DNA of 33,459 nt from an uncultured Saprospiraceae bacterium (lineage in GTDB: Bacteria > Bacteroidota > Bacteroidia > Chitinophagales > Saprospiraceae): the NCBI GenBank assembly GCA_937929885.1, contig CALFUQ010000089.1, positions 1 to 33,459 on the forward strand, given 5' to 3'. Positions 5,984-14,846 of this stretch are shown here, piece by piece. The position numbers and the translations under genes were made by a program. How positions within the stretch are numbered: position 1 is the stretch's first letter; each line of letters starts with the position of its first letter. A model generated the notes under the pieces. The model was not told the DNA's origin and made no database searches. It saw only the letters and a list, made by a program, of their open reading frames with translations.

Positions 5984-8653
5984 ATGAATACCTCTAAAAA
6001 TAACATTGATTTAGTAGATATCGAGGTTAATGAATGGCTAGAATCTCTAGATGAATTTATAGACGATCTAGGTGAGCAAAAAACGGTGGAGCTGATGAAG
6101 ACTTTGAGGAATCATGCGCTGCGCCGTGGTATCAAATTAGTAGGAGAAGCGCTTAACACACCATACATTAATACTATCAATGTAAAACACCAGCCTCAAT
6201 ACCCAGGAGATACGGAGATTGAAACTAAAATCGAAAATATAAATCGGTGGAATGCCATGTGCGTAGTACTACAAGCCTACGATTCAGGTAAAGGCCTTGG
6301 AGGACATATTGCAACTTACGCTTCAGCCGCTACGATGTATGAAGTGGGCTATAATCATTTTTTTAGAAAGAAGAGTGAAGAATATGGGGGAGACTTAGTT
6401 TCGTTTCAACCACATGCTGCGCCTGGTATCTATGCTCGTGCCGTGCTAGAAGGTAGATTGACTATACAAGATCTTAAAAATTTCAGACGAGAGTTAAAGC
6501 CAGAGGGCGGTTTACCTTCTTATCCTCATCCACGACGGATGCCATGGTTTTGGGAAATTCCATCTGCTTCGATGGGGTTGATAGGTGTTTCTGCTATTTA
6601 TCAAGCAAGGTTTAAAAAGTACTTAGAGAATAGAGGCCTCAAAGAGAAAAATGGTGGTAAAGTCTGGGTTTTTGTTGGTGACGGTGAGATGGATGAACCA
6701 GAGACTTTGGGGACATTGAACATAGCAGTGCGAGAGCAATTGGATAATCTAGTTCTAATCGTTAACTGTAACCTGCAGAGATTAGATGGGCCTGTAAGGG
6801 GTAATGGGAAAATCATACAAGAGCTAGAGCGAAGTTTCCTAGGGGCGGGATGGAATGTGACAAAGGTGATATGGGGAAGCGAGTGGGACTCATTGTTGGA
6901 GAGAGATCACGATGGTATTCTAGTGGACAGAATGAATGAGGCATTGGATGGAGATTATCAGATGTATTCTGTTTTATCTGGTGAAAAAGTACGAGAGCAT
7001 TGGATAAAAGATAATCCTGAATTAGGGGATTTAATGCAATCGTTAACCGATGAAGAGATCAGAACGATAAAGCGCGGAGGACATGATGTGAAAAAAGTTT
7101 ATGCAGCATTTGATAAAGCGGCTCGACCTAATGGAAAGCCAAGTGTGATTCTCATGAAAACCATAAAAGGATATGGTATGGGTAAGGCTGGAGAAGGGAA
7201 GAATACCACTCATCAGAAAAAGAATATGAGTGAAGCAGAACGGATAGAAACGGCAACAAGACTTGGCATACCTCTCAGCGAAGCAGATGCTGCTAGCGCA
7301 AAATTTTATATACCAGCAGAAGATAGTCCTGAGATTCAATATTTGAAAAAAAGAAGGCAAGTTCTTGGAGGGTCTTTACCCGAGCGAACTGAGAGGGTGA
7401 AACCTATTGATCTTTTGCCTAAAGATATTTTTGCAGAGTTTGATAAGGGTTCTGGGAAAAGAGAGTTATCGACAACCATGGTGATGGTACGGATAATCTC
7501 TGTATTATTAAAAAACAAAGAAATAGGGAAGTACATCGTTCCGATCATCCCTGATGAAGCAAGGACATTTGGTTTAGATGGGCTTTTTAGATATGCAGGA
7601 ATCTATCAGCCAAAAGGGCAATTGTATGAGCCAGTAGATGCCGATACTTTAGCATACTACCGAGAAAGTACAGATGGGCAGATCCTACAAGAAGGAATTT
7701 GTGAAGCAGGAGCGATTGCATCATTCATGGCGGCAGGGACAGCTTATTCATTACATGGATTGCCAATGATTCCGTTTTATATTTTCTATTCGATCTTCGG
7801 ATTTCAACGGGTAGGTGATATGATCTGGGCCTGTGGTGACATGATGTGCAAAGGGTTTTTGCTTGGCGGAACTTCGGGACGCACAACACTCAATGGTGAA
7901 GGTGTCCAGCATCAAGATGGCCATTCACATGTACTAGCAAGTGTAATACCTAATCTAAAATCTTATGATCCTGCATTCGCTTATGAGCTAGCAGTAATCG
8001 TCAAGGATGGTATCGAACGAATGTATCATCACATGGAAAAGATATTTTATTACATCACCATCACCAACGAAAATATGCTCATGCCTCCAAGACCTAAGAA
8101 GGTAAAGGATGAAGATATCCTGAGAGGAGTATACAGATTTGAAGAAAGCAAAGGTAAGTCTGATAAGAAAGTACATTTACTTGGATCAGGAGCAATCATC
8201 ACCCAGACGCTTGCCGCAAAAGTGATGCTTGAAGAACTAGGAATAAGTGTAGACATGTGGAGTGTTACCAGCTATCAAGAATTGGAAAGAGATGCGACTG
8301 ATACAGAGCGAGAACATTTACTAAATCCAAATAGTAACCGTAAATCGATCTTAGAAGAGGTATTTGGAAAAGAAGAAGGGGTATTCGTTTCAACTTCTGA
8401 TTATATGAAAACAATGGGACTAGCACTCTCAAGATGGATGCCAGAATACTATGGTGTGCTAGGAACTGATGGCTTTGGTGTAAGTGAATCTAGAGAGACG
8501 CTGCGCGATCATTTTGAGGTGAGTCCTAAGTACATTGTTCTCGCTTCCTTGAATTTATTAGTAAAGAAAAGTGCTATCAATAAGACCGTGCTTACTAAGT
8601 TTATAAAGGATCAAAACATTTCAAAAGAAAAACTTAACCCTGCAACTTATTGA
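5984..8653 (+). CDS. aceE: Pyruvate dehydrogenase E1, homodimeric AceE type
   Basis: From ATG 5984 the protein is 889 residues, matching the roughly 887 of E. coli AceE; a longer reading from TTG 5954 adds ten residues without family support. Visible AceE features: GGHIATYASAA with the active-site-region His108, the ThDP motif GDGEMDEPETLG (232-243) with NCNLQRLDGP (261-270), and the GVQHQDGHSHVLAS loop typical of E1p. It decarboxylates a 2-oxoacid, normally pyruvate, and passes the acyl group to lipoyl-E2. Most Bacteroidota use the two-subunit E1, so a homodimeric one inside a catabolic operon is notable. It may serve pyruvate released by the lyase or aldolase, or a related 2-oxoacid such as 2-oxobutyrate. 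First gene of block B, under operator O1. Confidence 0.92.
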   Translation: MNTSKNNIDLVDIEVNEWLESLDEFIDDLGEQKTVELMKTLRNHALRRGIKLVGEALNTPYINTINVKHQPQYPGDTEIETKIENINRWNAMCVVLQAYDSGKGLGGHIATYASAATMYEVGYNHFFRKKSEEYGGDLVSFQPHAAPGIYARAVLEGRLTIQDLKNFRRELKPEGGLPSYPHPRRMPWFWEIPSASMGLIGVSAIYQARFKKYLENRGLKEKNGGKVWVFVGDGEMDEPETLGTLNIAVREQLDNLVLIVNCNLQRLDGPVRGNGKIIQELERSFLGAGWNVTKVIWGSEWDSLLERDHDGILVDRMNEALDGDYQMYSVLSGEKVREHWIKDNPELGDLMQSLTDEEIRTIKRGGHDVKKVYAAFDKAARPNGKPSVILMKTIKGYGMGKAGEGKNTTHQKKNMSEAERIETATRLGIPLSEADAASAKFYIPAEDSPEIQYLKKRRQVLGGSLPERTERVKPIDLLPKDIFAEFDKGSGKRELSTTMVMVRIISVLLKNKEIGKYIVPIIPDEARTFGLDGLFRYAGIYQPKGQLYEPVDADTLAYYRESTDGQILQEGICEAGAIASFMAAGTAYSLHGLPMIPFYIFYSIFGFQRVGDMIWACGDMMCKGFLLGGTSGRTTLNGEGVQHQDGHSHVLASVIPNLKSYDPAFAYELAVIVKDGIERMYHHMEKIFYYITITNENMLMPPRPKKVKDEDILRGVYRFEESKGKSDKKVHLLGSGAIITQTLAAKVMLEELGISVDMWSVTSYQELERDATDTEREHLLNPNSNRKSILEEVFGKEEGVFVSTSDYMKTMGLALSRWMPEYYGVLGTDGFGVSESRETLRDHFEVSPKYIVLASLNLLVKKSAINKTVLTKFIKDQNISKEKLNPATY

Positions 8654-8655
8654 TC

Positions 8656-9879
8656 ATGGCTAAGTTATTATTACCATCATTAGGAGAGGGCATCGAGAAA
8701 GGAACTATTGTTTCAGTACTCGTAAGTCAGGGTGATAATATCGAAAAGGAGCAGTCGGTGGTGGAAGTAGAAACAGACAAGGTAACTATGGAAGTGCCGA
8801 GTAGTTTGGAAGGTGTAATTGTAAAGATCCTAGTCAATGAAGGAGATGAAGTAGCGGTAGGTCAAGCTTTACTAGAGGTGGAGTCTGAAGGAGGTCAACC
8901 AGAGAAATCGGAAGAGAAGGCAGAAGTTGAAGTTGTAAAAGAAGAACCTCAAACAGATAACGAAACACCTCCCGATCAAACAGTCAAAAGAACAGAAATA
9001 CCACAGAATCCAGCTATAAGAAGAGAAAGGAAAGAAGGATTAAGAGTAACACCAAAAGCTCGAAAATTGGCTAGAGAATTAGGTGTAGGATTATCATCTG
9101 TAGCAACAGCTCAAGATGTGATATTAGAGGAAGATATAAAATATCATATCAAAGTATCTCCATTAAATAATGCGGCTACTCAATCAGCTTCCATCTTACC
9201 AAATTTCTCAGAGTGGGGTAATACTCATACAGAAAGCATGTCTGCTGTGATGAAGGCCACAGCGAAAAACATGATGCAATCGTGGAGAGAAATTCCTCAT
9301 GCATGGTTGCAAACTGAAGCAGATGTAACCGAAACAGAAATCCAAAGAAAGGAATTAAATAAGGTCTATGAATTGAAAATTTCATTGACAGTGTTTATAG
9401 CAAAGGCTGTAGCTAAAACCTTACAAGATTTTCCAAAGTTTAATAGTAGCATAGATTATCAGGCTCAAGAGATCATCTACAAGGACTTCATTAATATAGG
9501 TATAGCGGCAGATACAGAGCATGGATTATTTGTGCCAGTAATCAAGAATGTCGATCAGCTATCCCTGAGTCAGATCAGTACTTCATTAACTGATCTCGCG
9601 ACCAGAGCTAAAGACAAGAAATTAAAAATGGATGAACTCCAAGGCGGCAATTTTACTATTTCCAATTTAGGTGGATTTGGGACTACTGGAATATTTCCAG
9701 TGATCCTACCTCCTCAGGTTGCTATTCTTGGAGTAGCATCTTATCAAGTGAGAGAAGGTCGTAAGTTTCTTCCATTAACGATTGGGTTTGATCATAGAGT
9801 CATCGATGGAGCAGATGCAGGAAGGTTTCTTCAGCGATTGAACATTTACCTTGAAAACCCTCTTAAGCTTTTGGTGTAA
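8656..9879 (+). CDS. Dihydrolipoamide acyltransferase (E2) of 2-oxoacid dehydrogenase
   Basis: A 407-residue E2 starting at ATG 8656, two bases past the E1 stop. Domain order: one lipoyl domain (1-76) with Lys42 in VETDKVTMEV; a charged linker rich in Glu and Pro; a peripheral-subunit-binding domain around 129-163 (RVTPKARKLARELGV); and the catalytic domain to the end, with DHRVIDGADAGRF carrying His380 and Asp384. A single lipoyl domain and about 400 residues is the short E2 form, unlike the triple-lipoyl E. coli AceF. It acylates CoA from the E1 product. No lipoamide dehydrogenase (E3) is encoded in the window, so E3 must come from elsewhere in the genome. Confidence 0.92.
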   Translation: MAKLLLPSLGEGIEKGTIVSVLVSQGDNIEKEQSVVEVETDKVTMEVPSSLEGVIVKILVNEGDEVAVGQALLEVESEGGQPEKSEEKAEVEVVKEEPQTDNETPPDQTVKRTEIPQNPAIRRERKEGLRVTPKARKLARELGVGLSSVATAQDVILEEDIKYHIKVSPLNNAATQSASILPNFSEWGNTHTESMSAVMKATAKNMMQSWREIPHAWLQTEADVTETEIQRKELNKVYELKISLTVFIAKAVAKTLQDFPKFNSSIDYQAQEIIYKDFINIGIAADTEHGLFVPVIKNVDQLSLSQISTSLTDLATRAKDKKLKMDELQGGNFTISNLGGFGTTGIFPVILPPQVAILGVASYQVREGRKFLPLTIGFDHRVIDGADAGRFLQRLNIYLENPLKLLV

Positions 9880-9902
9880 AATTTAAAAGAAAAACGAATG
9901 CG

Positions 9903-10901
9903 ATGGATATAAACAATCCTATACATGTCAATACCTTCGAAGGACTATGCAACTATCTTCACACCGCAACCTTATGTAGTACCAATCTAGAGGCTACTAA
10001 AAAATTCTATGTGAGAGCAATGGGGATGACCATAGAAGGCCCTTTCGAATTGTCTGTTGATGAAATGAGTGGCCAACGAAATGTGTGGAATATTCCAGAT
10101 CATATTGATTACGATTATTATCTGATACATCGTCCCAGTGTTCCTAGTTTGGTGAATATCAGATTTTTGCATCTGAAGCAGGAGACTCCACACATTCATC
10201 AAAGTTATAGTTGCAGAGAATTAGGTTCTTTTTCATTAGGTTTTCCTAATGGCGATGTCCATGCTACGGATCAGCGAGTTGAAGATCAAGGGTTTGGTCG
10301 GATGGCTCCTTTGCAAGAAGGTGAAGTGACACGGGATGGTAAAACTTTTCCTTATTACGAAACCATCCATCAAGGACCTGATTTTGTACACTGTGTGAGT
10401 TTGGGAAGAGGAGGAGGTATGCCGCAGGTTTCTCCGATCGATGAAGAGACTAAGCTTGGGGGCCCAGGGTATTCGGCATTTGTAACTGATAATTCTGATG
10501 AAGAGTTAGCATTCTATTTAGATGTGATGGATATGAAATTTGGTTTTGATTGGGTTTGGGAAGCATCCCCAGGATCTGCTCTTGGAATTCCTGAAGGAGT
10601 GCCATTTAGATTTGCCGCAATCTATGCTAAAGGAGCAAGCCAAAATCATCTTTTGTTCCTCGATTATAAAGATGGTATATTCGAGAAGAGCGCTGCTCCT
10701 TCCAGAGTTCCAAATCAAGGAATAGGAATGTGGTCATTTGAAACAAAAAATATAGATATGGTTTTAGCTAATGCTAAACAACATAATGCAAAAGTGATAA
10801 CAAGTCCAACAAAGATTGTCGATCCTATTTTGGGATCAACCAAAACTATGACGATGGAAACACCAGGAGGGTTACTAATTGAAATATTTCAAACATTATG
10901 A
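9903..10901 (+). CDS. Two-domain VOC family protein, possible extradiol-type dioxygenase
   Basis: A 332-residue protein with two VOC modules. The first begins NYLHTATLCSTNLEATKKFY, with His20 at the usual first metal position; the second begins GPGYSAFVTDNSDEELAFY, and the protein ends METPGGLLIEIFQTL, where Glu in the last strand is a typical metal ligand. Length matches two-domain extradiol dioxygenases and related enzymes. It lies 23 bases after E2, and its stop overlaps the next start by 4 bases. It is not an obvious copy of the VOC protein at 4928-5887. Ring opening, isomerisation or lyase activity are all possible; the cluster suggests an oxygenolytic or epimerising step on the unknown substrate. 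Confidence 0.8.
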   Translation: MDINNPIHVNTFEGLCNYLHTATLCSTNLEATKKFYVRAMGMTIEGPFELSVDEMSGQRNVWNIPDHIDYDYYLIHRPSVPSLVNIRFLHLKQETPHIHQSYSCRELGSFSLGFPNGDVHATDQRVEDQGFGRMAPLQEGEVTRDGKTFPYYETIHQGPDFVHCVSLGRGGGMPQVSPIDEETKLGGPGYSAFVTDNSDEELAFYLDVMDMKFGFDWVWEASPGSALGIPEGVPFRFAAIYAKGASQNHLLFLDYKDGIFEKSAAPSRVPNQGIGMWSFETKNIDMVLANAKQHNAKVITSPTKIVDPILGSTKTMTMETPGGLLIEIFQTL

Positions 10902-11479
10902 GTGAGAAAATAGCTATATCGATTCTGCAGGAGTTTGTAGAAATCCTAAGCGGGACACTTGACAATATAGATCAAGTGATTGAGGAGAAAGCAAGTGGAA
11001 ATCAAGTACACCCCTATGCAAAGCATGTTACCAGTGACTGTACACATATCGTCAGGAATTTTCCTGAGGACGATAGAGGAAGATATATTTTAGAAGAAAG
11101 TTATTACACATATCCTGGAGAAGAAATGATCATAAAACCTCTGTTGTTTTATGTAACGGAGAAAGAAGGAACAGTTTATCTGAATTCTGTAACGGTACCT
11201 GAGAGATTAGATCCTGCGAAAGTCATAAATGCTAATAAAGAGTTATTCTTCGAACATGATGAACTGCATATCAAACCAACATTTGGAGCAGCGCCATATA
11301 AATTTAACCCTGAGAAAAGGCATTTTACAACAGATCATAAATGTGAGTTCATGCCTGGCCTTCACTTCAGATTGACAGAGACCTTAGAACATGGCAAGTT
11401 AAGTGTGATGGAAACTTGGATAAAAGATGGCGTAGTAACTACACCTTACAATACTCCAATTATTTACATAAAACAGTAA
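10898..11479 (+). CDS. Unknown 193-residue protein, weak CpcT/CpeT resemblance
   Basis: I do not recognise this gene firmly. The 193-residue product has no signal peptide or membrane segment and looks like an all-beta cytoplasmic protein. It opens ILQEFVEILSGTLDNIDQVI, which recalls the opening helix of CpcT/CpeT-type proteins, where a gap-and-Gln pattern follows a W/L-G element; GRYILEESYYTYPGEEM also resembles the beta strands of that fold. Two Cys residues (in TSDCTHIV and HKCEFMPG) are present. The start overlaps the VOC stop as ATGA and the MFS start is 2 bases after its stop, so it is part of the operon. A small ligand-binding or lyase-like calycin protein is one reading. Confidence 0.6.
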   Translation: MSEKIAISILQEFVEILSGTLDNIDQVIEEKASGNQVHPYAKHVTSDCTHIVRNFPEDDRGRYILEESYYTYPGEEMIIKPLLFYVTEKEGTVYLNSVTVPERLDPAKVINANKELFFEHDELHIKPTFGAAPYKFNPEKRHFTTDHKCEFMPGLHFRLTETLEHGKLSVMETWIKDGVVTTPYNTPIIYIKQ

Positions 11480-11481
11480 GT

Positions 11482-12690
11482 ATGAAAGCTTCAGATATCA
11501 AAATGCTCTTGGGTATTCCATTGTTTGGAATGGTCTTCTTAGCAGTCACAAATGGGATGACCTTCTCTGGTCTTACCGTATTTGATGAAGCGCTTATTGG
11601 TGATTTTGATTGGTCCAAGGCCCAACTCAAATTGAGAGATACTATCAATCTTTGGGTAGCTGCTTTGATCATGCCATTCATGGGAGCTATTATCGATAAG
11701 TATGGAGTTAAGACTACTTTTTCAATTGGTCTGGTATTGTTATCAGGTGTTATTTATGGCTATAGTGTAATAGGATCTGCCACGCATATGTATCTGCTTC
11801 ACGTGATAATGGCGTTTGCTTTGGCTGGTGCGGGGACACTCGCAGCTGTAATTATGGTATCGCAGCGGGTCTCAGAAAATAGAGGCGCAGCTATAGGTGT
11901 GGCACTTGCAGGAACAAGTTTAGGAGGTTACATTATGCCCAAAGTTGGAGGCTGGTTGTTAGAAGAGTTTGGATGGCGACAAGCATTTAGATATGAAGCA
12001 ATTCTTCCCTTAATTATGCTGTTTTTAGTTTGGATTTTCATAAAATCATCGGGTACCAAAAACAAAGATGGAAAAAGTAAGACTGATGACCTAGTAGAAT
12101 TGACATTTGCCGATGCGCTAAAGACCAAACAGTTTTGGCTGCTTTGTATTATTGGGTTTTTCACCTACTACAGTATTATGGGAGGGTATCTCAATTTGTT
12201 TTTATACATAAGGGAATTAGGGTTAACTACAGACGATGCTATCAAAGGTCTCGGATATATGTCATTATTTATTCTAGGTGCAAAATTCTTATCTGGATTT
12301 TTGACGAGCTACATAGACAAATACACCCTATTCAAAATTCAGGTCTTTATCATGATGTTAGGAGCGATTGGGTTTTCACTTTATAGTACATCGCTTGTAT
12401 GGTATGCGATTCCTTTATTTGCCATAGGATGGGGTGGGCTTTACACTTTGATCAATTACATTATCATCACAACTTTTGGTATAAACTCAGCAGGTAAGAT
12501 TGGCGGTACGATTTCATTATTTGAAAGTTTGGGAGCTGGACTAGGCATATCATTATCAGCTTACATTGCAGATAAATCTGGAACTTACGCTATGAGTTTT
12601 AAAGTAATAGCTTTGTTTCTGTTAATAGGTTTGATATTATCATTTTTCATAAGCCCTGTAAAAGAAGATGCAAGTACGGAACCCACGTAA
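11482..12690 (+). CDS. MFS transporter
   Basis: From ATG 11482 the protein is 402 residues with about twelve hydrophobic segments and the MFS loop motif GAIIDKYGVKTTFS between segments 2 and 3. A longer reading from 11416 would run through the previous gene's end and adds a hydrophilic stretch without MFS character, so 11482 is preferred. The protein resembles monocarboxylate/oxalate-type MFS carriers only in general form. It lies 2 bases after the preceding stop and its last 23 bases overlap the aldehyde dehydrogenase. Probable role: inner-membrane import of the substrate or a breakdown acid, or export of a by-product. Block C has a second MFS protein of a different subfamily. Confidence 0.88.
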   Translation: MKASDIKMLLGIPLFGMVFLAVTNGMTFSGLTVFDEALIGDFDWSKAQLKLRDTINLWVAALIMPFMGAIIDKYGVKTTFSIGLVLLSGVIYGYSVIGSATHMYLLHVIMAFALAGAGTLAAVIMVSQRVSENRGAAIGVALAGTSLGGYIMPKVGGWLLEEFGWRQAFRYEAILPLIMLFLVWIFIKSSGTKNKDGKSKTDDLVELTFADALKTKQFWLLCIIGFFTYYSIMGGYLNLFLYIRELGLTTDDAIKGLGYMSLFILGAKFLSGFLTSYIDKYTLFKIQVFIMMLGAIGFSLYSTSLVWYAIPLFAIGWGGLYTLINYIIITTFGINSAGKIGGTISLFESLGAGLGISLSAYIADKSGTYAMSFKVIALFLLIGLILSFFISPVKEDASTEPT

Positions 12691-14092
12691 TGGAAAGTAT
12701 GACTATGAGTTAGTTGTAGATAGTCCTGAGCAAGTAGGCCAAAAAAGCAAAGACCTAAGATCAGCACAAGCATCTTGGAATAGTGAAGGTGTAAACGCCA
12801 GGGTAAATGTCTTGCTTAAGCTAGCAGAAAAATTAGAAGAGCAAAAAGAAGATATCATAAACCAACTCTCTATAGATACAGGTCGTCGAAAGATAAGTCG
12901 GATAGAGTTTGATGGTGCAATTGGTCTCATAAAGGGAAGATGTTTTAGCGTACCAAAGTTGATGGAAGAGATACCTGTTAGAGATTCTTTTTCTAATCCT
13001 ACTGTAAGAATCAAACAACAGCAGGTTCCATATGAATTAGTCGGTGTGATAAGCCCTTGGAATTTTCCATTGTTGCTAGCGCTAATTGATACTGTGCCTG
13101 CCTTGTTAGCTGGTTGCACAGTGTTGCTTAAGCCAAGTGAAGTAACACCAAGATTTATTGATCCGCTAGAAGCGATCGTTGAAGCAATGCCTGAGTTGTC
13201 TAGAGTATTGAAATTTGTACGAGGTGGTGCTGAGAGCGGTGCGGCTTTAGTTGACAATGTAGATGTGATTTGTTTCACAGGAAGTGTTGCAACAGGCAAA
13301 ATCATAGCTATGAATGCTGCGAAAAATTTTATACCTGCTTTCTTGGAGTTGGGTGGTAAGGATCCTGCGATAGTCATGGCAGATGCTGATCTAGAGGTAG
13401 CAGCAGATGCGGTAATCAGAAGTGCTGCAGGCGCCACAGGGCAAGCTTGTCAATCACTAGAGAGAATCTATGTAGATCATACGATTTATGATGCATTTGT
13501 AGAATTACTATGCAAAAAGATTGAGCAGATCAACTATAATAGTAATTATGAGAAAGGTGGGACGATGGGTCCCTTGATTTTTGATAAGCAAGCTACTAAG
13601 ATCGAAAATCAATTAAAAGATGCCATTGCGAAAGGCGCTAAGATTGAAACAGGTGGGACCGTAGATAATATAAATGGAGGATCATGGATGATGCCTACTG
13701 TCGTTATTGATGTTAATCACAGTATGAGTTTAATGACGGAAGAGACCTTTGGTCCAGTCATTCCAGTCATGTCCTATAATAATCTAGATGAGGCGATTAG
13801 ATTAGCTAACGATTCAAATTATGGTTTATCTGGCTCTGTATTTTCTGGTGATGTAGAAGAGGCGATTAGAGTCGCTTCGTTAATTGATGCAGGCGGCATG
13901 AGTATCAATGATGGAAGTCTCACCAATCAAGTTTTTGACGCCACAAAGAACTCTTTTAAGTTATCTGGCTTAAATGGCTCTCGTATGGGGAATAATGGAT
14001 TTACCAGATTCTTTAGGACTAAGGCTTTGCTGATACAGACTGCTCACCCTCAGAGTATTCATTCTCAGGAAGAGGATAGCTCTTCTGTCTGA
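12668..14092 (+). CDS. NAD(P)-dependent aldehyde dehydrogenase
   Basis: A 474-residue aldehyde dehydrogenase. Seen: SPWNFP (129-134), KPSE (155-158), FTGSVATGK (203-211), catalytic Glu227 in LELGGKDPA, catalytic Cys261 in GATGQACQSLERIYV, and EETFGPVIPV near the C-terminus. The start at 12668 lies inside the MFS gene, but the N-terminus RNPRNGKYDYEL is the normal ALDH opening, so the 23-base overlap is probably real. It oxidises an aldehyde to an acid with NAD(P)+; the aldehyde is unknown. The stop codon TGA at 14090-14092 falls inside the left arm of a palindromic repeat (14085-14192), so the last few residues may have been altered by repeat insertion. Confidence 0.92.
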   Translation: MQVRNPRNGKYDYELVVDSPEQVGQKSKDLRSAQASWNSEGVNARVNVLLKLAEKLEEQKEDIINQLSIDTGRRKISRIEFDGAIGLIKGRCFSVPKLMEEIPVRDSFSNPTVRIKQQQVPYELVGVISPWNFPLLLALIDTVPALLAGCTVLLKPSEVTPRFIDPLEAIVEAMPELSRVLKFVRGGAESGAALVDNVDVICFTGSVATGKIIAMNAAKNFIPAFLELGGKDPAIVMADADLEVAADAVIRSAAGATGQACQSLERIYVDHTIYDAFVELLCKKIEQINYNSNYEKGGTMGPLIFDKQATKIENQLKDAIAKGAKIETGGTVDNINGGSWMMPTVVIDVNHSMSLMTEETFGPVIPVMSYNNLDEAIRLANDSNYGLSGSVFSGDVEEAIRVASLIDAGGMSINDGSLTNQVFDATKNSFKLSGLNGSRMGNNGFTRFFRTKALLIQTAHPQSIHSQEEDSSSV

Positions 14093-14192
14093 ACTAAGAT
14101 TTACTTGATTTAAGAATGATAAGATTAATTCAAAAATTGAGATTATCTTGCATCCTAAGATCCCTTAATCCTACAAATCTTAGTCAAGACAG
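14085..14192. repeat. Long palindromic intergenic repeat between convergent operons
   Basis: The ends are inverted copies: CTGTCTGAACTAAGATTT (14085-14102) faces a segment at 14175-14192 whose reverse complement is CTGTCTTGACTAAGATTT, two mismatches in 18. The interior is also roughly self-complementary, for example AAGATTAATTCAA (14121-14133) against TTGAGATTATCTT (14137-14149). Such an element would fold into one long imperfect hairpin. It covers the end of the aldehyde dehydrogenase and could act as a two-way terminator for blocks B and C. Repeats of this style are common between genes in Bacteroidota. Confidence 0.7.
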
Positions 14193-14234
14193 TATGTTCA
14201 CAATGTCGGCTTGAAAATAGAGTGTGAAACCAAA

Positions 14235-14846
14235 TCATATCTCATCCAACAACTCATTGAACTCCACCAAGAAACCATCAGGGTCATAAAAAGTACTTAC
14301 TAAAACTTTGATCTTACCACCATCATAACCAGGATACTCTACATGCTTAGGCGCAGTAAAAACCTCAATTCCAGGAATTGCTTTTATCTCCTCAAACTTT
14401 TTTTTGACATCATGGCTGTTGAATAGCAGCACGATATTTTGGGCAGTGAAGCCTTCTTTTCTTACAGCCTTTTCTTCTATGTCTTCTCCGTAATAATATT
14501 CCAATAGTCCTAGGACGCCATAGAACTCATGCGTTGCTTTAAGAAAAACTAAACGTAATGTTTGTTCTCCTTCTTTACCATCTTTTCTAGGTCGCTTTAA
14601 TTGGTTGTCATAAATGACTTTCATGCCCAGTGCATCTTTGTAGAGTTTGAGTGAGGTCTCTAGATCCCTTACTATTAATGTAGTCCGTCTCAGCACCAAT
14701 GGGAAATCTTTTGGCTGAGCAGTGATATTAAATATTTGCTCTTCTGTCAATGCCGGCGCGTTTGAAGATTGATTTTGAACGATCTTTTTAGATGCACATG
14801 AGCTTATGAACAAAAGAAGGCTAAATAGGAAGAATATATTTTTCAT
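14235..14846 (-). CDS. VOC-domain lipoprotein
   Basis: A 203-residue protein with a lipoprotein signal, FLFSLLLFISSCASKK, lipid attachment expected at Cys17. A single VOC module follows from about residue 50: PLVLRRTTLIVRDLETSLKL opens it and FYDPDGFLVEFNELLDEI closes it, with the closing Glu in the metal-ligand position. It is therefore predicted to sit outside the cytoplasm, which is unusual for VOC enzymes. Its start overlaps the stop of the next VOC lipoprotein gene by 4 bases, so the pair is probably made together and may form one two-module site. It is the last gene of block C. Substrate binding or a periplasmic conversion step are possible. Confidence 0.8.
   Translation of the reverse strand: MKNIFFLFSLLLFISSCASKKIVQNQSSNAPALTEEQIFNITAQPKDFPLVLRRTTLIVRDLETSLKLYKDALGMKVIYDNQLKRPRKDGKEGEQTLRLVFLKATHEFYGVLGLLEYYYGEDIEEKAVRKEGFTAQNIVLLFNSHDVKKKFEEIKAIPGIEVFTAPKHVEYPGYDGGKIKVLVSTFYDPDGFLVEFNELLDEI

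Noticed and set aside
12224-12230. TTAACTA half-site inside the block B MFS gene
   Set aside because: It is a single half-site in coding sequence with no partner; 7-base matches of this AT-rich word are expected by chance.
12703-13437. Long 244-residue open frame on the minus strand inside the aldehyde dehydrogenase
   Set aside because: It lies wholly opposite a strongly supported gene, is rich in Ser, Thr and Ala in the manner of an antisense shadow, and matches no family.
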